DNA of 64,000 nt from Cryptomeria japonica (lineage: Eukaryota > Streptophyta > Pinopsida > Cupressales > Cupressaceae). The notes under the pieces are model-generated. The model was not told the DNA's origin, searched no databases, and was given only the letters and a program-made list of their open reading frames with translations. The translations under genes and the position numbers were made by a program. The stretch covers positions 838,987,388-839,051,387 of the forward strand of contig NC_081411.1 in NCBI RefSeq assembly GCF_030272615.1, in the 5' to 3' direction. Positions 44,823 through 57,121 of this stretch are shown here, one piece after another. Position 1 is the first letter of the stretch; the number at the start of each line of letters is the position of its first letter.

Positions 44823-47800
44823 TTATGCAAAGGATTGGACCAAAGGGATCGAAGGATGGAAAATATGCATTGTATAATAGATAGGGTATTGGAATAATTG
44901 GGCTTCACTAGATGGAAATGAAGGCAAGATCAAGATTGGAACACACCTTGACAGGTGGTGGATTGATGGAGGAAAAATGGATCTCAAATTGTGAGATTTG
45001 GATGGAGGAATAGGCTGGGATATTGGGACATAAGGGCCCAAAATGGATGAAGAAGGTGATGGAGTAACAAATTTGAGAGGGTTGGATGGAGGAATAGCAA
45101 CTTTGGATGCCAAGTTGGATGTTTCTTTAGGCTTTTATGCTTCAAGGAGTCGCTTAGGGATCCACATGGTTTTTGATTTTTCATGCTTTTGTGGTTCCTT
45201 GGAGTGTATTGCTTGCACAAGGGATTTAGGAACCCATATATATTTTGACTTTTGTTTTTGTGCAATTGGCCTTTTTGACCTTTTGGATTTTTCCTTTTCT
45301 TTATAGATCAAATTTTTCTTTGTTTTGACATGATTATATTGGACATGTTGATCCTTGAATACATGTGGATTTCTAGACTTATGACTTTTATACTTGGCAT
45401 CCAAATTGCTTGGAGGGGGAAAGGAATGCATGGATGGATATGATTGAAATAGAGTTCTTTTGGATTGATGAAATTTACTCAATGATGTGTGCACTTTCTG
45501 ACCTTGCATAGAGGATGAAGGGATATAAGAACCTAATATAGATGGAAAGTACGATGGGGAAGGTGTGTGTTTTGATTTTTAAGGAATGTTGGATTTAATA
45601 GAGGTACCCACGTCTTGAGGAATTTCACTAAGGCCATGACCCTTAATATTTTCTCTAACATGAAGGGATTCTTTCTTATGGAGATCTACTCCTTTGCCTT
45701 TATGGATATCTTGACTTGTAGGATACTCTTTTCTTCGGGAAGAAGATGCGAGTCCATTATGAGGTGGATATGATATGACAGAAATAATGAGATCTTGAAG
45801 TGGATGGGATTGCACCAAAGTGGAAGAACCCATTATGCATATCGAGGGTTCATGAACATCTTGCACTGACATGCTAGAATCATGAGGGGGATTAGGATCA
45901 TGAGGGGGACTAGGATTTTGTAGTGGACATGGTTCAACAATAGGCTCTTCAAGAGATGGAATGGGAGAAATAATGGGATCATCAAAAGAAATGAGATCTT
46001 AGAGTGTATATGGAGCATTAAGACAAGGAGATGGAGGAACAAAAGGATCTTGTGGAGGAATAATTTGATCTTGACAAGGAGGAAGATCATTGGAATCCTC
46101 TTTAAATTTGCTTTGCTCTCGACTTTTAATGGGATCATCATGAAGGATGGAAAGGATATCTTGATCTTTCTTAGGAAGTGGAATGCCAATGGGATTTGAA
46201 AGGACATTTTTTTCATGAAATGGAAGGGGATTGTTTGGGATTGGATGGACTGGGATATCTTGATCTTGCTCAAGGAATGGAGTGTCAATAGGACTTTGGA
46301 TAGGATGGACAAGAATAGGGGAATGATCATGAGTGTCTGGGAACATGGGGTCTTGGTCAACAATTGGATGGGATGATAAGGTTTCAGGATCTTGATCTTG
46401 ATCTTTTTTAAGACACATTTCTTCATGCTCTAAATTATCCTCTTGACATGGGGTTGGACTTTGGATATGCATGGGGGATTTTGACAAGGGATCAATGTTT
46501 TGGCATGAAGGAAATGCACTTTGAACATTTGTGATGGATTTTGGCAAGGAATCAATGCTTGAACATGAGGAAGAGGGACTTCGAATGGGGTCCTCTAAAA
46601 CAGGTAATGGCAATAAAGTGCATGGTGGCATTGAGTCTTGTATTTATGAAACATGACAAGGATGTGCATCATGAATTGGATTATCTTGGCAATCAATTAT
46701 GGATAGCCCTTGGATAATTTCATCCTTGGGTGTATTGTTTGATGAGGACAATATGGAAGGTTCTTGTGCAACTTCTAAAGGTGTAGGGATAGATGCCATT
46801 GGAGAGTCAATTTGTTTGTGGGGGGGATGAGGCATTGCTAGACATAAGTGTATTATTTTAATCTTCCTCAAAGAACTCACTTGGTAATTTCCTTAAGATC
46901 CTTGTAATAAGGCCACCTTTCTTTCGAGGTTTTGACATAGTTGTATTTGGAATTTGAACTTGTTTGGAAAGGAATTGGTTCTGGTCTGATGTGATGTTTT
47001 GATTTCTAACTAGATGTTGATCAAATTGGTTTGATATGTTCAAAATTTGGATTGGTGCATGTTGCAAGTTTTGTTTTTGAATTTGTGATTGTAGTTGTTG
47101 ATACTTAGTTTGTTGTTGATAATTAATAGTTGGTTGGACATATTGTTGAAATTGGACCATTGGTTGTGTTGGTTGTATATGTTGGACCATTGGTCGTGTC
47201 TATTTGAAATGTTGGAACTATTGAACAATTGGTTGTGATGGTTGAAAATGTTGGAACTATTGAACAATTGGTTGTGATGGTTTAAAATGTGATTGATAGT
47301 AAACACCTTCTTGTTCTTGTTGTGGAGGCACATAATGTTGTTGTCTCTTTTCTTGAAATTGTTTCATCATCTCTATTTGTGAGAGGAGAGATGGTATGTT
47401 TGATTGTTCAATAAGAGATCTTACATCAATTGGCTCAAAGTTTAGGTTTGGACCTTGAAATTTTTTAAATGTTTTGGACATTTGGGATCTAATCTTCTCA
47501 CTATTTTTCCCCTTTTGTTCAATGATCTTTGTTTCTCGAGCTAGTTTCTCCTCTATTTTTTGTATTTGGAGACTTGCTTCATCATAAAAAGTTTGAGTTT
47601 GAATTTCATGTTGCAGGTTCAGTTGATTCCAGTCAAAAGGTACATTTTCCCTTGGCATTGGTGGAACACTCCCATATCCCGATTTCAAGGGTACAAACAT
47701 TGGCTCATATAATGGAGGTGGTCCAAGTTGAACCATTCCATATTGTGGTAGTGACATGTTTTACGAACCTTCAATTTGTAATGTTTGACTATGTTGAAAC

Positions 47801-47847
47801 TATGAGTTTGATACATTGTCAATGGGTTGATATGTTGGTTCACCCAT
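44823..47847 (-). pseudogene. E8 orphan ORF, about 1000 codons, decayed
   Basis: I do not recognise this protein. On the minus strand the likely start is ATG at 47847 (MGEPTYQPIDNVSNS). A predicted coiled-coil segment follows (ASLQIQKIEEKLARETKIIE), then a Gln-rich repeat region, KKGGLITRILRKLPSEFFEED, one frameshift near 46860, and a long Pro/Ser/Asp/His-rich region. The C-terminal part has NLDAKYKSHKSRNPHVF, KSKYIWVPKSLV, KSKTMWIPKRLLEA, SILGPYVP and RCVPILILP. The same C-terminal landmarks in the same order occur in E5. About seven stops interrupt it. It may be a diverged gag; no finger or protease was seen. Confidence 0.68.
47150..47290 (-). repeat. 39-bp tandem repeat in E8 ORF
   Basis: About three to four copies of a unit containing TGTTGGAACTATTGAACAAT and TGGTTGTGATGGTT. 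It encodes a repeating QPSQPIVQ-x-FQHF peptide on the minus strand. Confidence 0.85.
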
Positions 47848-47899
47848 CTTCTTAGATTTTGACCTTGTTTCAACAGGCATGTCACTATGCAAATGCAAT

Positions 47900-49661
47900 A
47901 TCTTTGGGATTTTTTTGATTTTAAAAGGATGATGTATGATATGCAACTAAATGCAACCTAAATAGATGAAAATGCAATCTATGGCAAGAATGCAACCTAT
48001 GTTTTTGTTGTTTTTCAAGATTTGGACAAACTTTTTGGAATGCAAACCTAAAGACTCAAGCTTGGGAAGTTGAAATGAAGCCAAGACCTTAAAGGACAAA
48101 GGACCAAATGACAATAGGACAAATTGAAAATGTCTCACCTATATGCTTGGATACTAAGCTAGGTTTGACAAAAATGATATTAATGAAAGGACAAATTTTA
48201 GACAAGGTCAAGACTCCTTAACAACAACTTAGGGTATCATCCAAAGTTTTGATTTTTCAAGTTTGACAAACCAAATCTTTGAGACTAAATGCAAGAAGGC
48301 AATGATTATGACAATGACTTAGGATATGACATGAAAATGATCTAAGGATATGATATGGCAAGATGAAGCCAGGACAAGATGACAATACAATGATAAGGAT
48401 ATGCGAAGACCAATGACTTGGAATATGCAAAATGCAACATATGCAAGACCTAATTTTAGCATGACAAGGATAATGCACAAATGTCACCTAAATGGAAATC
48501 TATTTTGGATATGACAATGGAATGCAAACTTAGGGAAATGATTTTGAACCTAAGTGCAAAATGAGGATGCTTGCAATGAAAAGGACTAAATTGAAGGGAG
48601 ATGACAATATGTCCTAGGACCTAAGTTGGACTATGCAAAACATAGCCTAAAGTGACATGAATTTTGAAACAAAGATATTCAATGTCTTGACAAGCCATGT
48701 TCAAATGTTGGATGAATACTTGGACAAATTTGGACTTTTGTTTGGATTTTGTTTTGAATTGAAGGTTGTTGATTTTGAAAACCCAAGTTGATTATGAACA
48801 CTTTTGAAAGTTTGTTTTTGATTTAACTTTTGACAATCATGGAAGATAAAATGTTTGTTTGACTTTGACTCAAGACAATCAAGCACATTCACAACAAATC
48901 CTATGGATGGCAAGGGCAATATCTATTGAATCCTCTAACCATAAAATACAACACTTAGCCGGATAGCTAGACGCTCGGTAGCACTGGCTCCCCCTTACAA
49001 TGTACTCACTTCTCGGGCATACCAAGCTTTGAGTTCAAGGGGCATCACTTCCCAAGAACTTGCTATCTCTAACTGAGGAGTACATGAGAGGTGTCTTCGG
49101 CATGCATGTATCACAATGCCTGAGCCAACAGATAGAAGGATTTTGGCATCTAAAAACAAGAGATTCTAGTAAGGGCACCCATTCGGGTGGGTATTGATCC
49201 GACGAATAAATCATCACAATACCATTCTAGCACCTGTTGTCTACAACTTTTGTTGCATCCACAGTTATTTAGAGTGGTTCCGAAGAGCTTATCTTTAGCC
49301 CGTCACCACTTTGGGTCGTTCCCTCTCACCAATGCCTATGCGAAGTGCCAGGCAAATCAGGAGGTAGGCCCAGTTCTAAGGGTTAAAACATGCAATAAAA
49401 TTAAAAATAGACAAAGCATGGATGGTGTTCATTAACCTTTAAGAAATGAAATGTGAAACTACTTTAAAAATCACAAGAAAGATGTTTTAGTGAGAGCCTT
49501 TGACCACATCCTGCATAAGATTTGTTAGTAGTTGCATTTTTAGTCTTCATCACACGTAACACCAAGACGTTGCACAGAGAATTCATACCAAAGAAAAACC
49601 AGAATGCAAGAAACAGAATGAAAACAAACAAATTTGCGAGTAAAAACAACTGATTTCACCT
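47900..49661 (-). other. E8 5' leader
   Basis: Non-coding. The part from 48900 to 49440 (minus strand) resembles the leaders of E2 and E5: GGCATTGGTGAGAGGGAACG, CCAAAATCCTTCTAT and GAAGTGAGTACATTG blocks. The part 47900-48880 is A/G-rich with GGACAA and TGACAA words and holds no gene I can support. Confidence 0.6.
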
Positions 49662-49859
49662 CTATTTCTGGCCTTGCACAGGCGTAGAATGCCTCAACAC
49701 AGGTGCAGAAAACTCAAACACAGGCACAAAAAACTCAAACACAGGCATAGAAAACTCAAACATAGGCACAAAAAACATCAATACAGGCGCAAAAGTGTCC
49801 AAAAAGCTCTGAGTCACCCTGTTTCTTGAGTTTTTCATCTGTAAACAGCTCAAAAGCAC
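49662..49859 (-). CDS. Short leader ORF with heptapeptide repeat (doubtful)
   Basis: A 65-codon minus-strand frame just inside the E8 primer site, MLLSCLQMKNSRNRVTQ followed by repeats of FFVPVFEF type. The repeat comes from a 21-bp tandem array (49677-49802), so the open frame may be a by-product of the 21-bp period and not a gene. No family is recognised. Confidence 0.25.
   Translation of the reverse strand: MLLSCLQMKNSRNRVTQSFLDTFAPVLMFFVPMFEFSMPVFEFFVPVFEFSAPVLRHSTPVQGQK
49677..49802 (-). repeat. 21-bp tandem repeat, about six units
   Basis: Units of CACAGGCACAAAAAACTCAA type, with variation GCGTAG/GTGCAG/GCATAG. It is located in the E8 leader next to the primer site. Confidence 0.92.
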
Positions 49860-49889
49860 TCAAAACATGGTTAAGGGGTTAGTTCACGT

Positions 49890-49905
49890 TGGGTTTACCA
49901 AAAAA
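49890..49905 (-). promoter_or_regulatory. E8 putative primer-binding site
   Basis: The minus strand reads TTTTTGGTAAACCCAACG directly inside the 5' LTR. It resembles the E6/E9 sites more than the E2/E5 sites. Confidence 0.6.
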
Positions 49906-51299
49906 TGTAGATCAGGAAATTGAAAATCATCAAAACAATGGCAATTAGGACAACCACAAAACCTAAAGCTGCTATGAAAGCAATCCCAATCCAATCAATG
50001 AAGACATAAAGACAAGATATTCAAATCAAATGAAATCGAAACAAATCGAAGCAGATATCTCCTTCATGTGGCTCCATTGTTCTTCTTTCACCTTCAAATT
50101 TGATGTGGATCTCACCTACAAGTGCAAAATGCAAGTGGAAAGCAAGTTGTTGAGAGATGAAATTCATAGTATAAGGTTACTCGAAAATGTGATTGATCTC
50201 CTTTCATTGAAGAAAATCATCCAATTTATAGACAAATTGGAGAGAGGACAAGATTAGCATGAAGAGATTTGTAAGGAAATTCAAATCAAGAATGGAAAAA
50301 TTATGACAAATGTATGACAATTTCTATGCAAGGTGTATGACAAATTATGACAAGATTGAAATGCCATTCCCATGACAAAAGGGAAGAGAGAAAATAGCCT
50401 CCATGATTGAAACAAATGGAAGCATAAACATAGGAGAAAATGAGGGAATGAAATTAGGGGAAATATTAGAAAAATTAAAGAAAATAGGAGAAATAGAAAT
50501 TAGGTGAATTAATTAATAGGTTTTCATCCATTAATTAATTCATGAAAGAGACCTAGGACTAAATAAATAGATTTATTTAACCCACAAAAAAGAAGAAAAG
50601 GATTAAATGAACAAATCATAAAACCCTAGAAATAAGAGGACAAGGAATTAGGTCAAGACAACAAGAAATTAATGTAGGTTCGATCATGATTCTGATTGAC
50701 AAATGACCAATGTTGATAAATGATTGAGATTGGTTGACAAAAATCAACGATAAATTGACCAAGATTGACAAGGAGATCAAATTGATAGGCACCAATTGAT
50801 GAGGAACAATGATGAATCGATCACAAAATGACAAGGCTGACAAGGGCAAGGATCAATGATGAATCGATCGCAAAATGACAAGATTGACAAGGACAAGGAT
50901 CGATGATGAATCGATCGCAAAATGATGAGATTGATAAGTTGATAATCGCAAATGATTACTAACAAGCTAAAGATGATTGAAAGATTGACAAGAGGACAAA
51001 ACCCTAATTCTATCATCGACTAGGATTGACAATGTCCACAATGATGATAAATGAGCATGCACCATGATGCGATAGGATAAGATCAACCAAAATCATGACT
51101 AAAGATTGCTATCGACAAGACCTAATTCAAAAGTGAGAAAAATGAGGAATGCAGAAGAAGGACTCGATGCTCGCAAATGATAAAGACCAAGTGCACAACA
51201 TAGAAGAATTGTTAATGCGATGCAAGAACCCTAGAATAAGGCAATGCGCAAATATTAAAGTATGACTCCACAAGCATTGACCATTTTTAGATGTCTACA
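49906..51299 (-). repeat. E8 5' LTR
   Basis: 1394 bp, nearly identical to 40855-42245, with intact TGTAGATC start and GTCTACA end. Confidence 0.94.
50808..50948 (-). repeat. 47-bp tandem repeat in E8 5' LTR
   Basis: Three units equivalent to the array in the other LTR (41758-41897), with a few differences such as CGATCG for CGATCA. Confidence 0.85.
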
Positions 51300-52106
51300 A
51301 TCTCTTAGAGAGACTCTTATGAAGCAAAATGAAGATCTTACTAAGGAGCTTGTAGAAGCTAATGAGAAGCTTGCAAAATTTAACAAGAGTTCTACCATGC
51401 TAGATGAAAAAATCCAATCTTAGAGGATGAAAGGTGATAAATCTGGGTTAGGATACAATAAATTTTTGAAAGGAGAGCCTTCTGGTACTAAGATCAACAT
51501 GCATGAAGGTAAACCTACTCCTAAGACTTAGAAAACTACTGGTAAGAAATTTTATAAACTTGTTTGTTTCAATTTCCATAAGCTAGGACATACTGCTAAT
51601 ATTTGTAGAAACATATCTGATGTTAATACTGGTTATAGACCTAATACTAATCAAAGATATATGCCTAGAAGATTTGAAGATGATTTTTACACATGAAATA
51701 TGTATGGGCATAGATCTATTGAATGCAGGTATAATCCTACACCTCACATGAATCAAATGTTTGTTGGTGATTGGAAAATAATATCAATGACCAGAGAAGT
51801 CCAAATTGGCAAAGACCCTATGCTATCCAATCTAGTCCCTATGAGATGGAGAAAATAATAAATTTGGTATGCACAATCTGTAATAACTTTGGTCATGTGG
51901 CTATGAATTGCAAAAGAAGGGTTGCCAGAGGAAATGCTAGACCTTGGAGAGCTTCTGGTATGGCTTGTTATCATTGTCATAAACCAGGACATATGGCAAA
52001 GTTCTGCAGAGCTAAAGTGAACAAACCGGTGAATCATTCAGGTGACTGGAAAGGGAAGATGAAATTTTATGTGGAGGAGACCAGAGAAAAAATGAATAGA
52101 ATCTAG
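51300..52106 (+). pseudogene. E4 gag, C-terminal part with zinc knuckles
   Basis: Continues the coiled-coil gag after E8 (RETLMKQNEDLTKELVEANE). Four knuckle positions follow: CFNFHKLGHTANIC (second Cys replaced by Phe), a degraded NMYGHRSIEC, then two canonical C-x2-C-x4-H-x4-C knuckles, CTICNNFGHVAMNC and CYHCHKPGHMAKFC. Knuckles of this type bind element RNA. Stops lie near 51421, 51529 and 51695 and a frameshift near 51770. No protease follows, although in copia it would be expected here. Confidence 0.87.
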
Positions 52107-52663
52107 AAAAATAAGGATGATGAGGTAATTGAAGTAAAATCATTTGAAGATCGTATTTCTTCACCTAGTGTGGACAACCCTTTAGCAACAAACTAAGTTA
52201 TTTACACACCTTAGGGGGAACTCAATGTTGGATCTATCTTTGAACCCCTTCAAGGACCATGAGGTATGTGAAATCTACATACTTTGATGTTATATAGTGT
52301 TAAGAAATGTGATCAAACTGGTAGGTTTTATGTGTTATGTGAACCAATATTGTGTTTTAAGATATTTTAGGGTTTTACTAGTAAAGGCATTTAATACAGT
52401 AGATAATGGGCAAATAAAAGGAACTTTTTGAATTTTATTTATCACATTTCATTTGTATTAGCACTTGGAGAGTGAATAGAGAACAACAAAATTAGTGTTT
52501 GCAACCTCTAATCTGTTTGATAAGGATTGAAGTGTTTTGGTGTGATTTGCGATCGATAATTGGTTTAGAGAACTTCGTCGGTGTGTAAAACCCTAGTGTA
52601 GAAGCGGGAAAAGGTATTTTTCAGAAATCTAGTTATCTATATTTGAAGATTGACCTCTTGAAA
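52107..52663 (+). other. E4 spacer between gag and extra ORF
   Basis: No coding signal. Sequence near 52190-52260 (CACACCTTAGGGGGAACTCA) contains a GGGGGAA tract. Nothing else is recognised. Confidence 0.5.
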
Positions 52664-53488
52664 ATGGATACACCACATCTAGTCAATGTTACCGATAGGA
52701 CACAATTTGAATTCAAAAGACATGCATTTAAATCCAAAGAAACTGATCCTATTAGAGCCCTATCCAGAGTACCCTATGATGTATTACATGTTGAAGATGT
52801 TTGATCATTTTACCATTGCAAAGTGGAAGATTTGGGTATGGCTGCTATTTTTGATCAATATAGAGAACTGTGTGATGATAATGGTATCTTGAGGGAACAA
52901 TACAAGAAGGTTACTGACAAAGGGTTTCATCATGCACTTAATTTTAATGATGATTTTATTGATGAATATGTTTGATATGTGCTTTGCAAGATACATGATA
53001 AATTTATGTGGCTTGATCGACCACATAAAATCTGTAAGGAATCCATTCACACAGTGACCGGACTCTATGCAACTGGTGAAGTAACTTTACTAAGATTTGT
53101 TCCAAAGAATAACATAGAAAAGCTATCAGGATCCAATTGGGATGGCAAAGCTATGACAGTGAACAATATTAGTGATTCAGTAGTGAAATATGCATCAATG
53201 GTGATTGGATACAAATTATACTACTATAGGAGGATGAATAGTGTACCGATAGCTACTATTCATATTGCTTACCAGATGATCAAAGAAGATGTTGATTATG
53301 ATCTATCTGAAGCATTGAGAAGTCAATTGATGCTGAACGTGGAGACTATTAAGAATGACAAAAGATTGAAGGTAAAATTTGGTCAACTCATTCTTGGTCT
53401 ATTCTTTTATTTTCAAAAATCTTTCCTGGTATTGGTGATATTCAATGGATTGGAGGAACACCTTCTTTTCAATGCAAATGAAGAATAG
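52664..53488 (+). pseudogene. E4 extra ORF, N-terminal domain
   Basis: ATG 52664 opens MDTPHLVNVTDRTQFEFKRH; stops occur at about 52799 and 52973 in the same frame. The conserved-looking part reads HDKFMWLDRPHKICKESIHTVTGL, SGSNWDGKAMTVNNISDSVVKYASMVIGYKLYYY and IKEDVDYDLSEALRSQLMLNVETIK. From memory this resembles an uncharacterised plant family annotated as putative plant transposon protein, found in extra ORFs of LTR elements; I cannot confirm that without a profile search. A frameshift near 53425 moves the continuation (GIGDIQWIGGTPSFQCK) to another frame. Confidence 0.65.
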
Positions 53489-56015
53489 AATTAGGATGCT
53501 AGGTAATGATTTTGATAAGATTGGATTGGGATACTTCAAGTCTTTCTAGAAGAAAATGCATACAAGAGAAAGAATATCGATAGAGGTAGTTAACCGGTAT
53601 GAGAAAACAATTTGTTTTATGGTGGACATATATACTTGTATGATGGAAGCTGTAGAACCCTAGACTACTTGGGTTATGACCATGGGGTATGAAGTTGATA
53701 AAGATCTATTGATTGTATTTGTTGACCATCTACTTGGTCAACCACTTGATACCACAATAGAAAGGTTTGGCACTTACAAGGAAAAATCACTTCAAGTGCA
53801 CTCTGAACTTAACCAACCGGTGATAGCCAAGAAAGTGAGAAAAAAAGTTAAAGCCATTGTTGAACAAGCTAGATTCACAAAGGAAGCCATTGTTGAAGCT
53901 AGAGTAAAGCATGCTGCTCAATAGGCTGGAACATCTATTACTTTAACCGACACCCCCACTGGTATGCAAACAAGAGCTAGAAAAGGGAAAGTTGTAGAAA
54001 CTAGCAGCTATAAAGAAAGAGAAACCGACAACAAACTCCTCAAAGCTTTAGTTCTAGAGAAGAGGAAAGGTTATTTGTCCTACAACTAAACTAATTAAAA
54101 TTGGTAAAATAAAGAAGCAACAAGGTTAGAAACAAGCACCAACAAATGCAGATGATGAAGGCACTGAATCTAAGAAAAAGAAGAAAGTCTTAAGGACTAG
54201 TTGCAAGAAATATAAGGTTGTTGGAACCTCCACTGTCAAATCTATGGAGAAACTGGTAAATAAACCTAATGCTCTTGATAAACTATTAAAAATTATTATG
54301 GAATATGGTGTTGTTAAGGGTTTGTATAAATTGTATGATAATCTTGGTGAGAAGGAACAAAGATTAATAGAAGATGCAGTTGTGTATATGATGAATAACT
54401 ATAATAAAGTCCTTATTGAGTTGCAAGGGAAAATTTCAAATTCATTACACAACAAAATTGATGCAAGGTGGCAAGCTACAATGAAGCAGGATAGAGAATT
54501 TATTGAGTATACACTCAAATGTCTTCAACCAGAAACCACAAAGGAAAAATTATATGATATTTTGTTGAATGCAAAATATTCCTTCAGATCTAAGAAGAGA
54601 TTTACAAGGATGCTAATCAATGAGACTCAATCACTCTAGCAAGAGACTGAAATTTTGTTAAAGAAATCTTTGGCTCTAATTCCTTCTAAAGAAGAATATG
54701 GTAAGGATGTTGAACCTATAATGCTTAAGGGTGAATATTTTCCACAAGGTATTAAACCTACTAATTTTAAGCCTGATGGCATTATGTTAGATGACCAATC
54801 AGTGAACACACAAACAAAACCGGTGTTTATTCCCAATGATGATACTGGTGATAATATTGATAATACTACTGACAACATAGATTTGTATGATTAGCTGTTC
54901 ATATGTCTGAACAACATGAGAAAAATCAGGAATATGAAGCTAAGAAAGATAAAGAAGAAAAGAAGGATGAGGAGCCACTGGTAGATAATCAGACTGTAGA
55001 TGCTCAACCACCATCGGTAATGGAAAGTAATGAGGAAATGCAAGTAGAAGAGAAGAATGAAGAAGAGAAAACTGAAAATCAATAGGGAACATAGGAGAAC
55101 AAGGTGAAAAATATTGAACCCATAGTGACACCTTTGTGACTTGAATCCAAAAAGAAAGGTGTTGATGAAGAAGATAATGATGATGCATTAAGAATCCAAG
55201 GACCTCTTGACATGGATAAAATGAGTTCTATTGAGTTAATGGAGATTGCAACTGCCATGAAATCTGGAGCCAAAAAGAAGAGGATGAAAGAACAATAGAA
55301 GGAGGTAGAGACCATAAGGAGTGCAGTAGATATTTTGTCTAGTCTCCCACCAGAGAGTGATACAAGAAATTTTGCCACACCTATTTACAAGCTTGGACAA
55401 CTAGTTTCTAATGCCAGAGAGCAGATGAAGTCATTAGAGGATGCACCTTATGTCAATGTAGAGAAAACCTACAAGAAGAAAAGAACCGAGCACTTGATGT
55501 CTGAAATTAATAAAGGTAAAGTGGCTCTTACTATTAATAAGGATTATTTGATGGAAGAACTGGAAACCGTAGGTAAAATCCTCTCTACTATTTCAACATT
55601 TTCCTTATTTTGTGCTGATTTGAAGAAGAAAAGAGAAGAAGTTGAGCATGAACTTGAGGTTGTAAGTAACTCATTTATGCCCCTTAATGAGTCTACTATT
55701 CATTTTGGAAGATCAATTGTAGAACTTCAGCACAAACTAAAAGTATATGAGCACGAATAGGTAAAGAGAGTCTGATCCCTGTAGGAACTTCAAACATAGC
55801 TTATACTGAAGGTTGAAGTTTTGTAGAGAGCATACAAATAATGTGAAGCAATTCTTGCTACACCAGAAATGAGCACTATTGATTCTATGGAGGAGCTAGT
55901 TGGAGGAATCAAGACTCATGTGGAGATCATAGGAATGATTTTAGAGACATGGCATAATGACTTTAAAAATTTGAAGTCTCATTTTAGTGACATTTTTTCT
56001 AGAATTCCTACGTAA
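53489..56015 (+). pseudogene. E4 extra ORF, C-terminal charged region
   Basis: Consecutive open pieces read through three frames: 53676-53924 (YEVDKDLLIVFVDHLLGQPLDTTIERFGTYKEKSL in order), 54244-54639 (EKEQRLIEDAVVYMMNNYNKVLIELQGKI), 54655-54894, 54903-55085 (Lys/Glu-rich), 55335-55760 (predicted coiled coil), and an end near IFSRIPT at 56015. Stops and frameshifts are frequent. It is rich in Lys and Glu with helical segments and no catalytic motif I recognise. Together with the N-terminal domain this makes an extra protein of about 1100 residues. Confidence 0.55.
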
Positions 56016-56270
56016 AGATTTTATGACTCTTATTTCTATATATATGCCCTGATGCAAATTTTGATATGACATGTATTTTTATTTCATTTGGCATTGTTGT
56101 CAAAGGGGGAGTAAGTGTTGATTCATAATTTTGTATGTAATTGTATATTTTATTTTGTTAGAGAATGCAATTGCTAAGGGGGAGTATATGTCATATAGTT
56201 AATTTTTGTTTTGCACACTTAGTTGACAAAACTTTTCCTAAGTGTTGCTATCAATGCCAAAGGGGGAGAT
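56016..56270 (+). promoter_or_regulatory. E4 3' untranslated region with several polypurine tracts
   Basis: AAAGGGGGAGAT at 56259-56270 lies directly before the 3' LTR and is the functional-position tract. Two further copies, CAAAGGGGGAG near 56102 and TAAGGGGGAG near 56175, lie upstream. Confidence 0.82.
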
Positions 56271-57121
56271 TGTTGGCATTTGACTGAACTGGTAAAGATT
56301 GTTGTTGTTATGCAACCAATATTTGATTAGTTAGTGATTGTGAAGAATAGATTGAGATTCATGTTTGATGACTAATTTTTGTGTTGTCATTGATGGAAAG
56401 AATGTTTTTGTAGTCATCTAAGTCTTAGAAGCCAACCGATAGAAAAGACAGTTTTACAGAGAACTGGTAATTAGGATCTCAACTAGTAAACTAAGATAGA
56501 GGTGCATTCTGACAACTAGTACAGGTGATTCATGAAGCGTTGAATGATGTGGTTTCATAATAATGATGGTGATAGGTATTTGGAGCTATGTTCACAACCG
56601 TATTGGTTGATTCAACTGGATGAGCGAGATTTGATTTACAAAATAGACAAACTAGTAGAACACTTAACCGGTAGTTATATAGTCACTTAAATTGGTAACA
56701 CAACACAAGTTTTATTTTTTTATGTCGGTGGCCGACATATGTAAAGCATGCGATGTAAGTTTTTCTAGATTCATTGAACCTAGGAAATTATTCCAAGATT
56801 ATAGCCGACTTAATGTAAATGTTTGTAAAAAGTGTGATGAGGTATATATATATATATTTGTGTGTGTGTGTGTGAAGAGAGAATTCATGAGAAAATATTG
56901 TGAATGTGATCATGCGGAAATTAGGGAAGTTCTATAATGAAGTGTTGATGTTTTAAGGATCAGAATTGGATCTTATCAAACATAAAAGGTGTTACTTGAA
57001 GATCTTATCACTGTTGTTTTCCTAATGGTTTGCAGTAGCAAAATCCCCTAACCGGGTAGATCCTAATAAGACTTAATCTATAAATCCTCTTGCGAGGTTG
57101 ATCCTAATAGGCCATTCCTCC
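56271..57121 (+). repeat. E4 3' LTR, first 851 bp
   Basis: Matches the three pieces of the 5' LTR in order, without the E5 and E6 insertions. An (AT)n then (GT)n tract lies at about 56843-56873. E9 interrupts it after CCATTCCTCC; the remainder lies right of the window. Confidence 0.92.

Larger units (their letters stand above)
40855..51299 (-). mobile_element. E8: non-autonomous LTR element with orphan ORF, target duplication GTCTC/ATCTC
   Basis: LTRs 40855-42245 and 49906-51299 are nearly identical. Flanks are GTCTC (40850-40854) and ATCTC (51300-51304), one mismatch. On the minus strand: LTR TGTAGACATC..., primer site TTTTGGTAAACCC, leader with a 21-bp repeat, leader module shared with E2 and E5, orphan ORF, paired mini-hairpin, AAAGAGGGGCAAAA tract, LTR. 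No protease, RT or integrase motif was found. Removing it restores the E4 gag frame. Confidence 0.94.
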
